Assembly (NCBI GenBank): GCA_025938035.1 | Contig: JAICQE010000007.1 | Location: forward strand, 1-52,425 | Source of the DNA: Vicinamibacteria bacterium | GTDB lineage: Bacteria; Acidobacteriota; Vicinamibacteria; Vicinamibacterales; UBA2999 | DNA length: 52,425 nt | Reading direction: 5' to 3' | Made by a program: the position numbers and the translations under genes | Notes under the pieces: generated by a model | What the model saw: only the letters and a program-made list of their open reading frames with translations | What the model was told of the DNA's origin: nothing | The model's database searches: none | Shown: positions 24,242 to 32,055 of the stretch, one piece after another | Numbering within the stretch: the first letter of the stretch is position 1 | Layout: each line of letters opens with the position of its first letter

Positions 24242-25464
24242 TCAACAACCGCTGGTTCCAGCTCGTCGCCTCTGTGATCGCGATGATCATGATCGCGAAC
24301 CTGCAGTACGCGTGGACGCTATTCGTCAACCCGATGCAAGCGGGCACGGGCTGGAGCCTGACGGACATCCAGTTCGCATTTACCCTCTTCATCGCGTTTC
24401 AGACATGGGTGCAGCCGCTCGACGGCTGGTTCATCGATCGCCTCGGTCCGCGCTGGTTCATCACTGTCGCGGGGATTCTCTGCGGACTGGGGTGGGCGGG
24501 CATGGGCTCGGCCACAAGCCTGCCGATGCTCTATGTTCTGTACTGCGCAGCCGGCACGGGAGCGGCGTTCGTCTACAGCGCGTCGATCGGATCCGCCCTC
24601 AAGTGGTTCAAGGATCGCCGCGGTCTGGCGTCGGGGATCATGGCGGCCGGCTTCGGCGGCGGCACGGCCCTCTTCATCCCGATCATCACGGACCTGCTGG
24701 CGACCCGCGGCTATCAGGGCACCTTCGCTGCCACCGGCCTCGTGCAGGGGCTCGTGATCGTCGCCGCCGCGCAGTTCATGCGCCACCCCCCTTCCGAAGC
24801 GGCCGGTCCGAAAGCGGCGACGGCCGCTCCCGCGCGGAGGCAGTACACGACGCTCGAAGTGCTGCGCACGCGCGAGTTCTACACGATGTACGTCATGTTC
24901 GTGCTGATGGTGACCGGCGGGCTGCTCGTGACGGCGAACGTCGGACCGATCACGAGGTCGTGGGGGTACACCACGGCGCAGCTCGGGCTGGTGGCGACGC
25001 TCAGCCCGCTTGCGAACGGCGCCGCCCGCATCTTCTGGGGCTGGGCGTCCGACAAGCTGGGTCGCGAGCGGACGATGGTGCTGACGTTCGCGCTGCAGGC
25101 CATCTGCCTGCTGGCGGTGGTCGTGTTCGGCCAGACATCCATCACGTGGTACATCACGGCCATCGTCCTCGTGTACTTCACATGGGGACAGATCTACTCG
25201 CTCTTCCCGGCGACGTCGGGCGATTACTTCGGCAGCAAGAACGCCACGTCGAACTACGCCGTTCTCTACACCGCCAAGGGCACGGCGGCGTTCCTCATCC
25301 TCTGGCTGGGGCCGTTCCTCTTTGAACAGACCGGCAGCTGGACGACGGGTCTCTATGTGAGCTCCGGCATGGCCGTCGTAGCGGCGGTGATGGCGCTGCA
25401 GCTCCGCGCGGCAGGCGCTCGGCTGAAGGCCGCCGCAGCCGTTCCTGCGGCGGCGCGGACCTAA
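24238..25464 (+). CDS. OxlT-like oxalate/formate antiporter (MFS)
   Basis: This 408-residue protein overlaps the reductase by four bases (ATGA). It has about 12 membrane helices and close similarity to the OxlT family: NNRWFQLVASVIAMIMIANL in helix 1, FTLFIAFQTWVQPLDGWFID, GLASGIMAAGFGGGTALFIP, GWASDKLGRERTMV and YAVLYTAKGTAAFL. The Lys in the last motif lies in predicted helix 11, where OxlT has its substrate-binding lysine. It should exchange oxalate for formate, or a related dicarboxylate. With the oxalyl-CoA ligase it suggests oxalate use. Confidence 0.85.
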   Translation: MINNRWFQLVASVIAMIMIANLQYAWTLFVNPMQAGTGWSLTDIQFAFTLFIAFQTWVQPLDGWFIDRLGPRWFITVAGILCGLGWAGMGSATSLPMLYVLYCAAGTGAAFVYSASIGSALKWFKDRRGLASGIMAAGFGGGTALFIPIITDLLATRGYQGTFAATGLVQGLVIVAAAQFMRHPPSEAAGPKAATAAPARRQYTTLEVLRTREFYTMYVMFVLMVTGGLLVTANVGPITRSWGYTTAQLGLVATLSPLANGAARIFWGWASDKLGRERTMVLTFALQAICLLAVVVFGQTSITWYITAIVLVYFTWGQIYSLFPATSGDYFGSKNATSNYAVLYTAKGTAAFLILWLGPFLFEQTGSWTTGLYVSSGMAVVAAVMALQLRAAGARLKAAAAVPAAART

Positions 25465-25472
25465 GGCCACTT

Positions 25473-26297
25473 GTGGAAGGTACGGTTGACGTACGCGCGC
25501 TCGCGGAGGAACTGCGGGCGGCGTACGCTGGAACGCAGTTCATCGACACCCCGCCGTCCGGCCGTGTCGCCGGTTTCGATCTCGATGCGGGCTACTCGGT
25601 TGAAGCCGAGCTCGTTCGCATGCGGCGCGCGAGCGGCCGGACCACGGTCGGCCGCAAGGTCGGCTACGCGAACAAGGCGATGTGGCGCGCCCTCAAGCTC
25701 GAGACCCTGGTGTGGGCGCACATGTACGACGACACCGTGCAGCGCGCCGATGGACAGACCGCATCGCTGACGATCCGCCAGATGTGCTCGCCGAAAATCG
25801 AGCCGGAGATCGTCTTCAAGCTCCGCTCGCCGCTCGACGGCGCAAGCGAACCCGCCGATGTGCTGAGGCACGTGGAATGGATCGCGCTCGGATTCGAAAT
25901 CATCGACTGTGTATTTGCGGACTGGAAGTTCCAGCCGCCGGACTTTGTCGCGGCGTTCGGTCTCCACGCCGGGCTCGTTGTCGGCCAACCGCGCGTGGTG
26001 GACACAGCGGCGATCCCGGCGCTCGCCGACCAGCTCGCTCGATTCACGCTGACGCTGTCGCGGAACGGCGAGGTGAGGGCGGAAGGATCGGGGAAGAACT
26101 CGCTGCGCAGTCCGGCGCTGTGTCTGGCCGAGCTCTCGGCGGCGGTCTCCCGCCGCACGCCGGACCATCCTCTTGCCGCCGGAGAACTCGTCAGCTCCGG
26201 TACGCTGACCGACTCGCAGTTGCTCGCGCCGGGCGAGTCGTGGACAGCCTCGGTCGAAGGCATCGACCTCTCATCGGTGACGCTGTCAATTGCCTAG
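25473..26297 (+). CDS. 2-Keto-4-pentenoate hydratase-like protein
   Basis: This 274-residue protein starts at GTG 25473. It belongs to the fumarylacetoacetase/MhpD fold family: VGRKVGYANKAMW, metal-binding KIEPEIVF, ALGFEIIDCVFADW and LVSSGTLTDSQLLAPGE. These enzymes hydrate 2-hydroxypenta-2,4-dienoate or decarboxylate related 2-oxo acids with Mg2+. It lies eight bases after the antiporter, so it belongs to the operon, but its link to oxalate is unclear. Confidence 0.85.
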   Translation: MEGTVDVRALAEELRAAYAGTQFIDTPPSGRVAGFDLDAGYSVEAELVRMRRASGRTTVGRKVGYANKAMWRALKLETLVWAHMYDDTVQRADGQTASLTIRQMCSPKIEPEIVFKLRSPLDGASEPADVLRHVEWIALGFEIIDCVFADWKFQPPDFVAAFGLHAGLVVGQPRVVDTAAIPALADQLARFTLTLSRNGEVRAEGSGKNSLRSPALCLAELSAAVSRRTPDHPLAAGELVSSGTLTDSQLLAPGESWTASVEGIDLSSVTLSIA

Positions 26298-26317
26298 TGA
26301 GTCTATAGAATAATTAC

Positions 26318-26761
26318 GTGCTCTCGAAGAAGTCGAAGTACGGCCTGAAGGCGATGCTGGAGCTGGCGGCCGAGGACGCCGGCCAGCGGCCGATGCAGGC
26401 GTCGGAGCTTGCCGATCGTCAGCGGCTGCCAAAGAAGTTCCTCGAAGCCATCCTCCTCGAGCTGACGCGCCACGGCCTGTTGCAGAGCAAGCTTGGCCGG
26501 AGCGGCGGCTATGTGCTCGCGCGAAGACCGGGCGATATCACCGTTGGCGAGATCATTCGCATCCTGGAAGGGCCCCTTGCCCTCATCCCCTGCGTCAGCA
26601 AGACCGCGTACCGCCGCTGCGATGAATGCCTCGACGAACAAACCTGCGGCGTCCGCCTGGCGATGAAGGAGGTGCGGGACGCCACCGCGCACATCCTCGA
26701 CAACACCACCCTTGCGGGCCTGAACGCACGCTCTCGGTCAAGCCTGTCTCGCCGAAGGTAA
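26318..26761 (+). CDS. Rrf2-family transcriptional regulator
   Basis: This 147-residue protein has the Rrf2 winged helix-turn-helix (LSKKSKYGLKAMLELA, then LADRQRLPKKFLEAILLELTRHGLLQSKLGRSGGYVLARRPGDITVGEIIRILEGP). A cysteine set CVSKTAYRRCDECLDEQTC follows, the region where IscR binds its [2Fe-2S] cluster. It closes the upstream operon (20-base gap) and lies directly before the sulfate-uptake operon, so it may govern either. CymR, a family member, controls cysteine metabolism in Firmicutes. The target is an inference. Confidence 0.88.
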   Translation: MLSKKSKYGLKAMLELAAEDAGQRPMQASELADRQRLPKKFLEAILLELTRHGLLQSKLGRSGGYVLARRPGDITVGEIIRILEGPLALIPCVSKTAYRRCDECLDEQTCGVRLAMKEVRDATAHILDNTTLAGLNARSRSSLSRRR

Positions 26762-26773
26762 CCGGTCGAAGGA

Positions 26774-26829
26774 CGTGGCGCGGACGTTGTCACGTCCGCG
26801 TGGCGAGCCTGGCAAGGCTCGCCCCACGA
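26774..26829. repeat. Three-stem palindromic element, copy A
   Basis: Outer CGTGG...CCACG arms enclose two hairpins: CGCGGACG/CGTCCGCG and GCGAGCCT/AGGCTCGC. The same layout and mostly the same sequence recurs at 36975-37027. Both copies sit just downstream of a gene. Confidence 0.75.
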
Positions 26830-26846
26830 TCGTCAATAGGGACCGC

Positions 26847-26876
26847 TTGACATGAATCTCCTAGTGAACATATAGA
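26847..26876 (+). promoter_or_regulatory. Promoter TTGACA-N18-TATAGA
   Basis: A perfect -35 TTGACA (26847-26852) and a good -10 TATAGA (26871-26876) are 18 bases apart. Transcription should start at about 26883-26887, at the ATG of the leader ORF. A similar CTATAGAATAATTA precedes the Rrf2 gene, which could mark a shared operator, though it may just be AT-rich promoter sequence. Confidence 0.75.
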
Positions 26877-26886
26877 TATTTGTCTC

Positions 26887-26976
26887 ATGTCTTTGCTCTG
26901 CCTCTGTTGTCGGGTCTGTTGCCGCATGCCGGCGCCGTGTCGCTGCGCATGTATGCCGCCGGCGGCAGTGAGGTGA
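26887..26976 (+). CDS. Cysteine-rich leader peptide of sulfate-uptake operon
   Basis: This 29-residue ORF reads MSLLCLCCRVCCRMPAPCRC and then ACMPPAAVR, with eight cysteines and five arginines. The ATG is ten bases after the -10 box and no Shine-Dalgarno is present, so translation is probably leaderless. It precedes the porin by 120 bases. Like the cysDNH leader it should slow ribosomes when Cys-tRNA charging is low. Cys-rich leader ORFs before sulfur genes are established in mycobacteria; I know of none described in this phylum. Confidence 0.78.
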   Translation: MSLLCLCCRVCCRMPAPCRCACMPPAAVR

Positions 26977-27009
26977 GCGAATCCAGCCAGTTTTCCTTCC
27001 ACTGATTCC

Positions 27010-27096
27010 CGTTTCTCCTCGCTGACGCGTCGGCGGCACCTCCGCGGTCGGTTCAGCGCGTCGGCGCACGCGGCGACGACGAGAAATGGAGAAACG
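27010..27096 (+). promoter_or_regulatory. Hairpin that can hide the porin ribosome-binding site
   Basis: CGTTTCTCC at 27010-27018 is exactly complementary to GGAGAAACG at 27088-27096, which contains the Shine-Dalgarno GGAG and abuts the porin ATG. The 9-bp helix would block translation. GAGAAA at 27081-27086 offers a shifted alternative pairing. Confidence 0.65.
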
Positions 27097-28368
27097 ATGC
27101 ATTGGCGATTCCTGGGAGTAGCTGTCTTCAGTGTCACCCTTGCGCCTCCGGCCTTCGCGCAGCAGGGGGCCGTCGAGCCGCCGCCGGACGTGCCGGGAGT
27201 GGCGCCCCCCGCACGTCTGATTGCGGGGCAGGACGGGTTTGCGATCGAGTCGGGGAATGGTGAGTACCGGCTGCAGATCGGCGCGCTCGTGCAGGCGGAC
27301 GGCCGGTTGGCGGCGGAAGACGACAATGAGGCGATCAACGATACGTTTGCCCTCCGCCGCCTGCGGCCGTACCTGCGCGGGCGGATTCTGCGGCGGTTCG
27401 AGTTCTATGTGAACCCCGACTTCGCGGGCGGCACGCTCGTCCTTCAGGACGCCTACATCGACACCATCTTCTCGCCCGCCTTTCGCATTCGCGCCGGCAA
27501 GGGCAAGCATCCGTTCGGGCTGGAGCGCCTGCACTCGGCGTCGAACCTGCTGTTCATGGACCGGGCGCTGCCGACCGCCCTGGCGCCGAACCGCGACCTC
27601 GGCATCCAGGTGCTCGGCGACGTTGGTGGCGGAGTGTTCAGCTATCTCGCCGGCGTGATGAATGGAGTGGCGGACGGCGGCAGCTCCGATCTCGACGCCA
27701 ACGATGGAAAAGACGTCTCGGCGCGCGTGATTCTGCGCCCCTTCACGCGCAATGTCGCGAGTCCGCTGCGCGGTCTCGGCGGCGCCGTCTCGGGCAATAC
27801 CGGACGTCAGACCGGCGCCGCGGCGCTGCCGTCCTACCGCACGCAGACTTTTCAGCAGCCGTTCTTCTGGTACGCGACGGGCGCGGTCGCCAGCGGCAGG
27901 CGCGTCCGTTATTCGCCGCAGCTGTTCTTCTTCAGAGGCCCGTTCGGCGGTTGGGCCGAATACGTCCGAACGGAAGTCCCCGTGACACGTAACGGCGTGT
28001 CTGACGACATCGCGGCCCGGGCATGGCAGGTTGCGGCGTCGTGGGTGCTGACGGGGGAAGTGGCCACGGATGCGGGCCCTGGCGTCCGCCCGCGCGCGAT
28101 CCTCGATCCCTCGACCGGGCACTGGGGCGCGTTCCAGCTCGCCGCGCGCGTCCATGAATTGAAGGTCGACCAGGCGGCAATCGATCTGGGATTCGCGGTT
28201 GCCGGCTCGAGCCGCAAGGCGCAGGCATGGACCGTCGGCCTGAACTGGTACCTGACCGGCAACCTGAAGTACGTCCTCAACTTCGAGCGCACGGTGTTCG
28301 ACGACAACCAGGCTGGCGCACGGGCCGCTGAAAACGGCATCGCGTTCCGGACCCAGCTGAATTTCTAG
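27097..28368 (+). CDS. OprP/OprO-type anion-selective porin
   Basis: This 423-residue outer-membrane protein has a signal peptide ([22 protein letters not shown]). The barrel carries the phosphate-selective-porin pattern: [59 protein letters not shown] and the C-terminal strand signature ending in Phe (AFRTQLNF). OprP and OprO pass phosphate and pyrophosphate; here the porin leads a sulfate ABC operon, so sulfate entry is the likely role. Confidence 0.88.
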   Translation: MHWRFLGVAVFSVTLAPPAFAQQGAVEPPPDVPGVAPPARLIAGQDGFAIESGNGEYRLQIGALVQADGRLAAEDDNEAINDTFALRRLRPYLRGRILRRFEFYVNPDFAGGTLVLQDAYIDTIFSPAFRIRAGKGKHPFGLERLHSASNLLFMDRALPTALAPNRDLGIQVLGDVGGGVFSYLAGVMNGVADGGSSDLDANDGKDVSARVILRPFTRNVASPLRGLGGAVSGNTGRQTGAAALPSYRTQTFQQPFFWYATGAVASGRRVRYSPQLFFFRGPFGGWAEYVRTEVPVTRNGVSDDIAARAWQVAASWVLTGEVATDAGPGVRPRAILDPSTGHWGAFQLAARVHELKVDQAAIDLGFAVAGSSRKAQAWTVGLNWYLTGNLKYVLNFERTVFDDNQAGARAAENGIAFRTQLNF

Positions 28369-28379
28369 AGGAAGGAATC

Positions 28380-29381
28380 ATGAAGTTACTGTCACGAACG
28401 ATTCTCGCCGTCGCCCTGGCCGTGCTCCTGGCCGCCACGGCATCCGCGCAGACGCAGTTCCTCAATGCGTCGTACGACCCCACACGCGAGCTCTACGTTG
28501 CCGTGAACGCCGCGTTCGCGAAGTACTGGAAGAGCAAGGCCGGCCAGGACATCACCTTCCGCCAGTCGCACGGCGGATCGGGTTCGCAGGCGCGGGCGGT
28601 GATCGACGGCCTCGACGCCGACGTTGTCACGCTGGCGCTCGCCTACGACATCGACGCCGTGTCCAACTCCGGATTGATCCACAAGGATTGGCAGAAGCGT
28701 CTGCCTCAGAACAGCGCCCCGTACACCTCGACGATCGTCTTCCTCGTCCGCAAGGGCAATCCCAAGGGCATCAAGGACTGGAGCGACCTGGTTCGGTCCG
28801 GTGTGCAGGTCATCACACCGAACCCGAAGACCTCGGGCGGTGCCCGCTGGAACTATCTGGCGGCGTGGGAGTACGCGAAGCGCCGGAACGGCGGCAGCGA
28901 CGCGAAAGCGCGCGAGTTCGTGACGGCGCTCTTCAAGAACGTGCCCGTGCTCGACTCCGGGGCGCGCGGCGCGACGACAACCTTCGTGCAGCGCGGCATC
29001 GGCGACGTGCTGCTCGCCTGGGAGAACGAGGCGTACCTCGCGCTCGAGGAGGCGAAGGGCAAAGTCGAGATCGTCACCCCGTCGCTCAGCATCCTGGCGG
29101 AACCACCGGTCGCCGTCGTTGACAAGGTCGTCGCCCGAAAGGGAACCAAGGCCGTCGCCGAGGCCTATCTCCAGTTCCTGTACACGCCAGAGGGCCAGGA
29201 AATCGCCGCGCGGAACCATTACCGCCCGCGCGATGAAAAGGTCGCCGCGAAATATGCCGGCACGTTCGCGAAGGTTGAACTGTTCACGATCGACCAGGCG
29301 TTTGGCGGCTGGCAGAGCGCGCAGAAGACCCACTTCAACGACGGCGGCATGTTCGACAGGATTTATCGGCCGGGGAGATGA
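28380..29381 (+). CDS. sbp: Sulfate ABC transporter periplasmic binding protein
   Basis: This 333-residue protein has a signal peptide ([20 protein letters not shown]). It matches sulfate-binding proteins: [73 protein letters not shown] and [18 protein letters not shown]. The SHGGSGSQ loop binds the sulfate oxyanion. It delivers sulfate to CysTWA and lies 11 bases after the porin. Confidence 0.95.
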   Translation: MKLLSRTILAVALAVLLAATASAQTQFLNASYDPTRELYVAVNAAFAKYWKSKAGQDITFRQSHGGSGSQARAVIDGLDADVVTLALAYDIDAVSNSGLIHKDWQKRLPQNSAPYTSTIVFLVRKGNPKGIKDWSDLVRSGVQVITPNPKTSGGARWNYLAAWEYAKRRNGGSDAKAREFVTALFKNVPVLDSGARGATTTFVQRGIGDVLLAWENEAYLALEEAKGKVEIVTPSLSILAEPPVAVVDKVVARKGTKAVAEAYLQFLYTPEGQEIAARNHYRPRDEKVAAKYAGTFAKVELFTIDQAFGGWQSAQKTHFNDGGMFDRIYRPGR

Positions 29382-30199
29382 GGCGACGCTCCGTCCTCCC
29401 GGGATTCACACTCACGCTTGGCTACACGCTCGCGTATCTGACGCTGATCGTGTTGATCCCGCTCGTCACGCTTCCTCTTCGGGCGGCGTCTGTGCCGTGG
29501 GCGCAGTTCGAGGCGACGATCACGGACCCGCGCGTAGTCGCCTCGTATCAGCTGAGCATCGGCGCATCGTTCGTTGCCGCCTGCGTGAATGGCGTGTTCG
29601 GACTGATAGTCGCGTGGGTGCTCGTTCGCTATTCGTTCCCAGGCCGCCGCATCCTCGACTCGCTGGTTGACCTGCCGTTCGCGCTGCCCACCGCGGTCGC
29701 CGGGATCACGTTGACGACCCTGTGCGCGCCGAATGGATGGATCGGCCAGCTGGCAGAGCCCTACGGCGTCAAGCTCGCGTTTTCGCGCGTCGGCGTCACC
29801 ATCGCGCTCATCTTCATCGGCTTGCCATTCGTCGTCCGGACACTCCAGCCCGTCATCGAAGACCTCGACGTCGAGATTGAAGAAGCCGCAACCAGCCTCG
29901 GCGCAAGCCGCCTGAAGGTCGTGACACGGGTCATCCTCCCGTATCTGTATCCGGCGTGGCTGACAGGGTTTGCACTCGCGTTTGCGCGGGCCATCGGTGA
30001 ATACGGGTCGGTCGTCTTCATCTCCGGCAACATGCCGATGCGCACCGAGATCTCGCCGCTGCTGATCATCACCAAGCTGGAACAGTTCGACTACGCAGGC
30101 GCGACGGCGATCGCGGTCGTGATGCTCACGATCTCGTTTGCGATGCTGCTGGTGATCAACGCGCTGCAGGGCTGGACGACGCGGAGGGTTGCGGGCTGA
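29378..30199 (+). CDS. cysT: Sulfate ABC transporter permease CysT
   Basis: This 273-residue inner-membrane permease has about six helices: [18 protein letters not shown] first, and the EAA loop near residue 165 ([21 protein letters not shown]) that docks on Cys[21 protein letters not shown] and [19 protein letters not shown] are typical of CysT/CysU. It overlaps sbp by four bases and cysW by one. Confidence 0.95.
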   Translation: MRRRSVLPGFTLTLGYTLAYLTLIVLIPLVTLPLRAASVPWAQFEATITDPRVVASYQLSIGASFVAACVNGVFGLIVAWVLVRYSFPGRRILDSLVDLPFALPTAVAGITLTTLCAPNGWIGQLAEPYGVKLAFSRVGVTIALIFIGLPFVVRTLQPVIEDLDVEIEEAATSLGASRLKVVTRVILPYLYPAWLTGFALAFARAIGEYGSVVFISGNMPMRTEISPLLIITKLEQFDYAGATAIAVVMLTISFAMLLVINALQGWTTRRVAG

Positions 30200-31083
30200 T
30201 GGCGGGAGCTGTTCAATCGGCGGGTCCGCCTGCGCTCGTTTCCGACTCCGGCCGAACCCGCCCCACAATGCTCACCGAGCCGGCGGCGATTCGCGTGCTG
30301 TTGACTGGCACGTGTCTCGGCTTTCTCGCGCTCTTTCTGGTGCTGCCGCTGACGGTCGTGTTCGTCGAGGCATTCCGCAACGGTATCGGCCCGTACTTCG
30401 AATCGGTTCGTGAGCCGGATGCGATTGCCGCCCTCGAGCTGACGCTCATCGCCGCCGCATTCGCGGTTCCGGCAAATCTCGTTTTCGGCGTCGCGGCCGG
30501 ATGGGCGATCGCGAAGTTCCGCTTTCCCGGCCGCACGTTGCTGACCACGCTGATCGATCTGCCGTTCGCCGTCTCGCCGGTCATTTCCGGCATGGTGTTC
30601 GTGCTGCTGTTCGGGCGCCAGGGCGTGCTCGGTCCGTGGGTGGCGGAGCAGGACCTGCGGATTGTGTTTGCCATTCCCGGCATCGTGCTGGCGACGATCT
30701 TCGTGTCGTTTCCGTTCGTCGCGCGCGAGGTCATTCCGGTGATGGAAGCCGCCGGTACGCAGGAAGAGGAAGCCGCGCGCGTCCTCGGCGCGAGCGGCTG
30801 GCAGACGTTTTTCCGCGTCACGCTCCCCAACATCAAATGGGGTGTCCTCTACGGCGCGATTCTCTGCAACGCGCGCGCGATGGGCGAGTTCGGGGCCGTG
30901 TCGGTGGTCTCCGGCAAGATTCGCGGCGAAACGAACACGCTGCCGCTGCACGTGGAGATTCTCTACAACGAGTACATGTTCCAGGCGGCGTTTGCCGTTG
31001 CGTCGCTGTTGACGCTGCTGGCGGTGGTGACGCTGGTCGTGAAGACAATTCTCGAACGGAGGCTGCACGGAGGGTCCGCCTGA
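30199..31083 (+). CDS. cysW: Sulfate ABC transporter permease CysW
   Basis: This 294-residue permease partners CysT. The helices include GTCLGFLALFLVLPLTVVFV and LIDLPFAVSPVISGMVFVLL; the EAA loop is EEEAARVLGASGWQTFFRVTLP; NARAMGEFGAVSVVSG is conserved. The N-terminus is 25 residues longer than usual, so an internal start is possible (ATG 30268). The last codons lie inside a palindromic repeat that spans the stop. Confidence 0.94.
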   Translation: MAGAVQSAGPPALVSDSGRTRPTMLTEPAAIRVLLTGTCLGFLALFLVLPLTVVFVEAFRNGIGPYFESVREPDAIAALELTLIAAAFAVPANLVFGVAAGWAIAKFRFPGRTLLTTLIDLPFAVSPVISGMVFVLLFGRQGVLGPWVAEQDLRIVFAIPGIVLATIFVSFPFVAREVIPVMEAAGTQEEEAARVLGASGWQTFFRVTLPNIKWGVLYGAILCNARAMGEFGAVSVVSGKIRGETNTLPLHVEILYNEYMFQAAFAVASLLTLLAVVTLVVKTILERRLHGGSA

Positions 31084-31126
31084 AGGCGGACACTACATCG
31101 ACGTAGTGTCCGGCTTTAGCCGGACC
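31073..31126. repeat. Cruciform of two palindromes between cysW and cysA
   Basis: GTCCGCC-TGAA-GGCGGAC (31074-31091), then CACTAC-N6-GTAGTG (31091-31108), then GTCCGGCT-TT-AGCCGGAC (31108-31125). The whole is an imperfect palindrome, similar to BIME elements. It includes the cysW stop codon and separates otherwise tight genes, so it may lower or protect the cysA part of the message. Confidence 0.8.
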
Positions 31127-31136
31127 AGGAACGCAT

Positions 31137-32015
31137 ATGAGCATCGAAGTCAGAAACCTGACCAAAACATTTGGCAGCTTCGTCGCGCTTCGCGATGTGA
31201 GCGTCACCGTGCACTCGGGCGAGCTGGTAGCGCTGCTCGGCCCGTCCGGCTCGGGCAAGACCACGCTCCTGCGTGTGATCGCCGGCCTTGAAACGCCCGA
31301 TGTTGGATCCGTGTTCTTCGACGGCGACGAGGCGACCAGGCGTGATCCGCGCGATCGTGGCGTCGGCTTCGTCTTCCAGCACTACGCGCTGTTTCGTCAC
31401 ATGACGGTGTTCGAAAACGTCGCGTTCGGGCTTCGCGTGCGCCCGCGCGACCAGCGCCCGTCCCAGGACGACATCAGCCGCCGTGTGCACGAGCTGCTCG
31501 GCCTGGTGCAGCTCGATTACCTGGGAGACCGCTACCCGTCGCAGCTGTCGGGAGGGCAGCGCCAGCGTGTCGCCCTGGCCAGAGCGCTCGCCGTCGAGCC
31601 TCGAGTACTGCTGCTCGACGAGCCGTTCGGCGCGCTCGACGCCAAGGTGCGCCAGGAACTGCGCCGGTGGCTGCGCCGCCTGCATCAGGAAATCCATCTC
31701 ACCAGCGTGTTCGTCACGCACGATCAGGAAGAGGCCCTCGAGCTGGCCAACCGTGTTGTCGTCATGAACGACGGCAAAATCGAACAGGACGCGCCTCCGG
31801 GCGAAGTGATCGAGAAGCCGGCAACGCCGTTCGTGTCGAATTTCCTGGGTGATGTGAACCTGTTCCACGGGCGCGTGCAGGTCGAGATGCACGACAAGAA
31901 CGGCACGCCGACGCCGATGGAGCTCGATGGAGAACGTGCCGAAGCGGTGCGCGTGATCGTCGGCGATCGCGTCTACGTCAGGCCGCGCAGTAATGAAGTT
32001 AGAAGTAACAACTAA
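31137..32015 (+). CDS. cysA: Sulfate ABC transporter ATP-binding protein
   Basis: This 292-residue ATPase powers sulfate import. Walker A is GPSGSGKTT (residues 35-43), Q-loop FVFQHYALF, signature [15 protein letters not shown], Walker [13 protein letters not shown] and H-loop [11 protein letters not shown]. Enterobacterial CysA has about 365 residues, so the C-terminal regulatory TOBE-like part is mostly missing. The last residues, SNEVRSNN, are encoded by AGTTAGAAGTAACAACTAAC repeat sequence, which suggests that a repeat replaced the original end. Confidence 0.94.
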   Translation: MSIEVRNLTKTFGSFVALRDVSVTVHSGELVALLGPSGSGKTTLLRVIAGLETPDVGSVFFDGDEATRRDPRDRGVGFVFQHYALFRHMTVFENVAFGLRVRPRDQRPSQDDISRRVHELLGLVQLDYLGDRYPSQLSGGQRQRVALARALAVEPRVLLLDEPFGALDAKVRQELRRWLRRLHQEIHLTSVFVTHDQEEALELANRVVVMNDGKIEQDAPPGEVIEKPATPFVSNFLGDVNLFHGRVQVEMHDKNGTPTPMELDGERAEAVRVIVGDRVYVRPRSNEVRSNN

Positions 32016-32055
32016 CAACTGGCAAGTAAGTGGACAAGCACTTGCGACTTACCTG
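32016..32055. repeat. ACTTG/CAAGT repeat between convergent genes
   Basis: This 40-base gap and its flanks (about 31990-32080) are built of short imperfect repeats (CAAGTAAGTG, CACTTGCGACTTAC, CACTTGAAAGTTGACACTTG), several mutually complementary. They supply the final codons of both convergent genes and may fold into a hairpin stop. Confidence 0.5.

Larger units (their letters stand above)
26830..27096 (+). promoter_or_regulatory. Regulatory region of the sulfate-uptake operon
   Basis: This 267-base stretch between the palindromic element and the porin holds, in order, a sigma-70-type promoter, a cysteine-rich leader ORF and a segment that can hide the porin ribosome-binding site. No terminator with a U-tract is seen. 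Confidence 0.7.
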
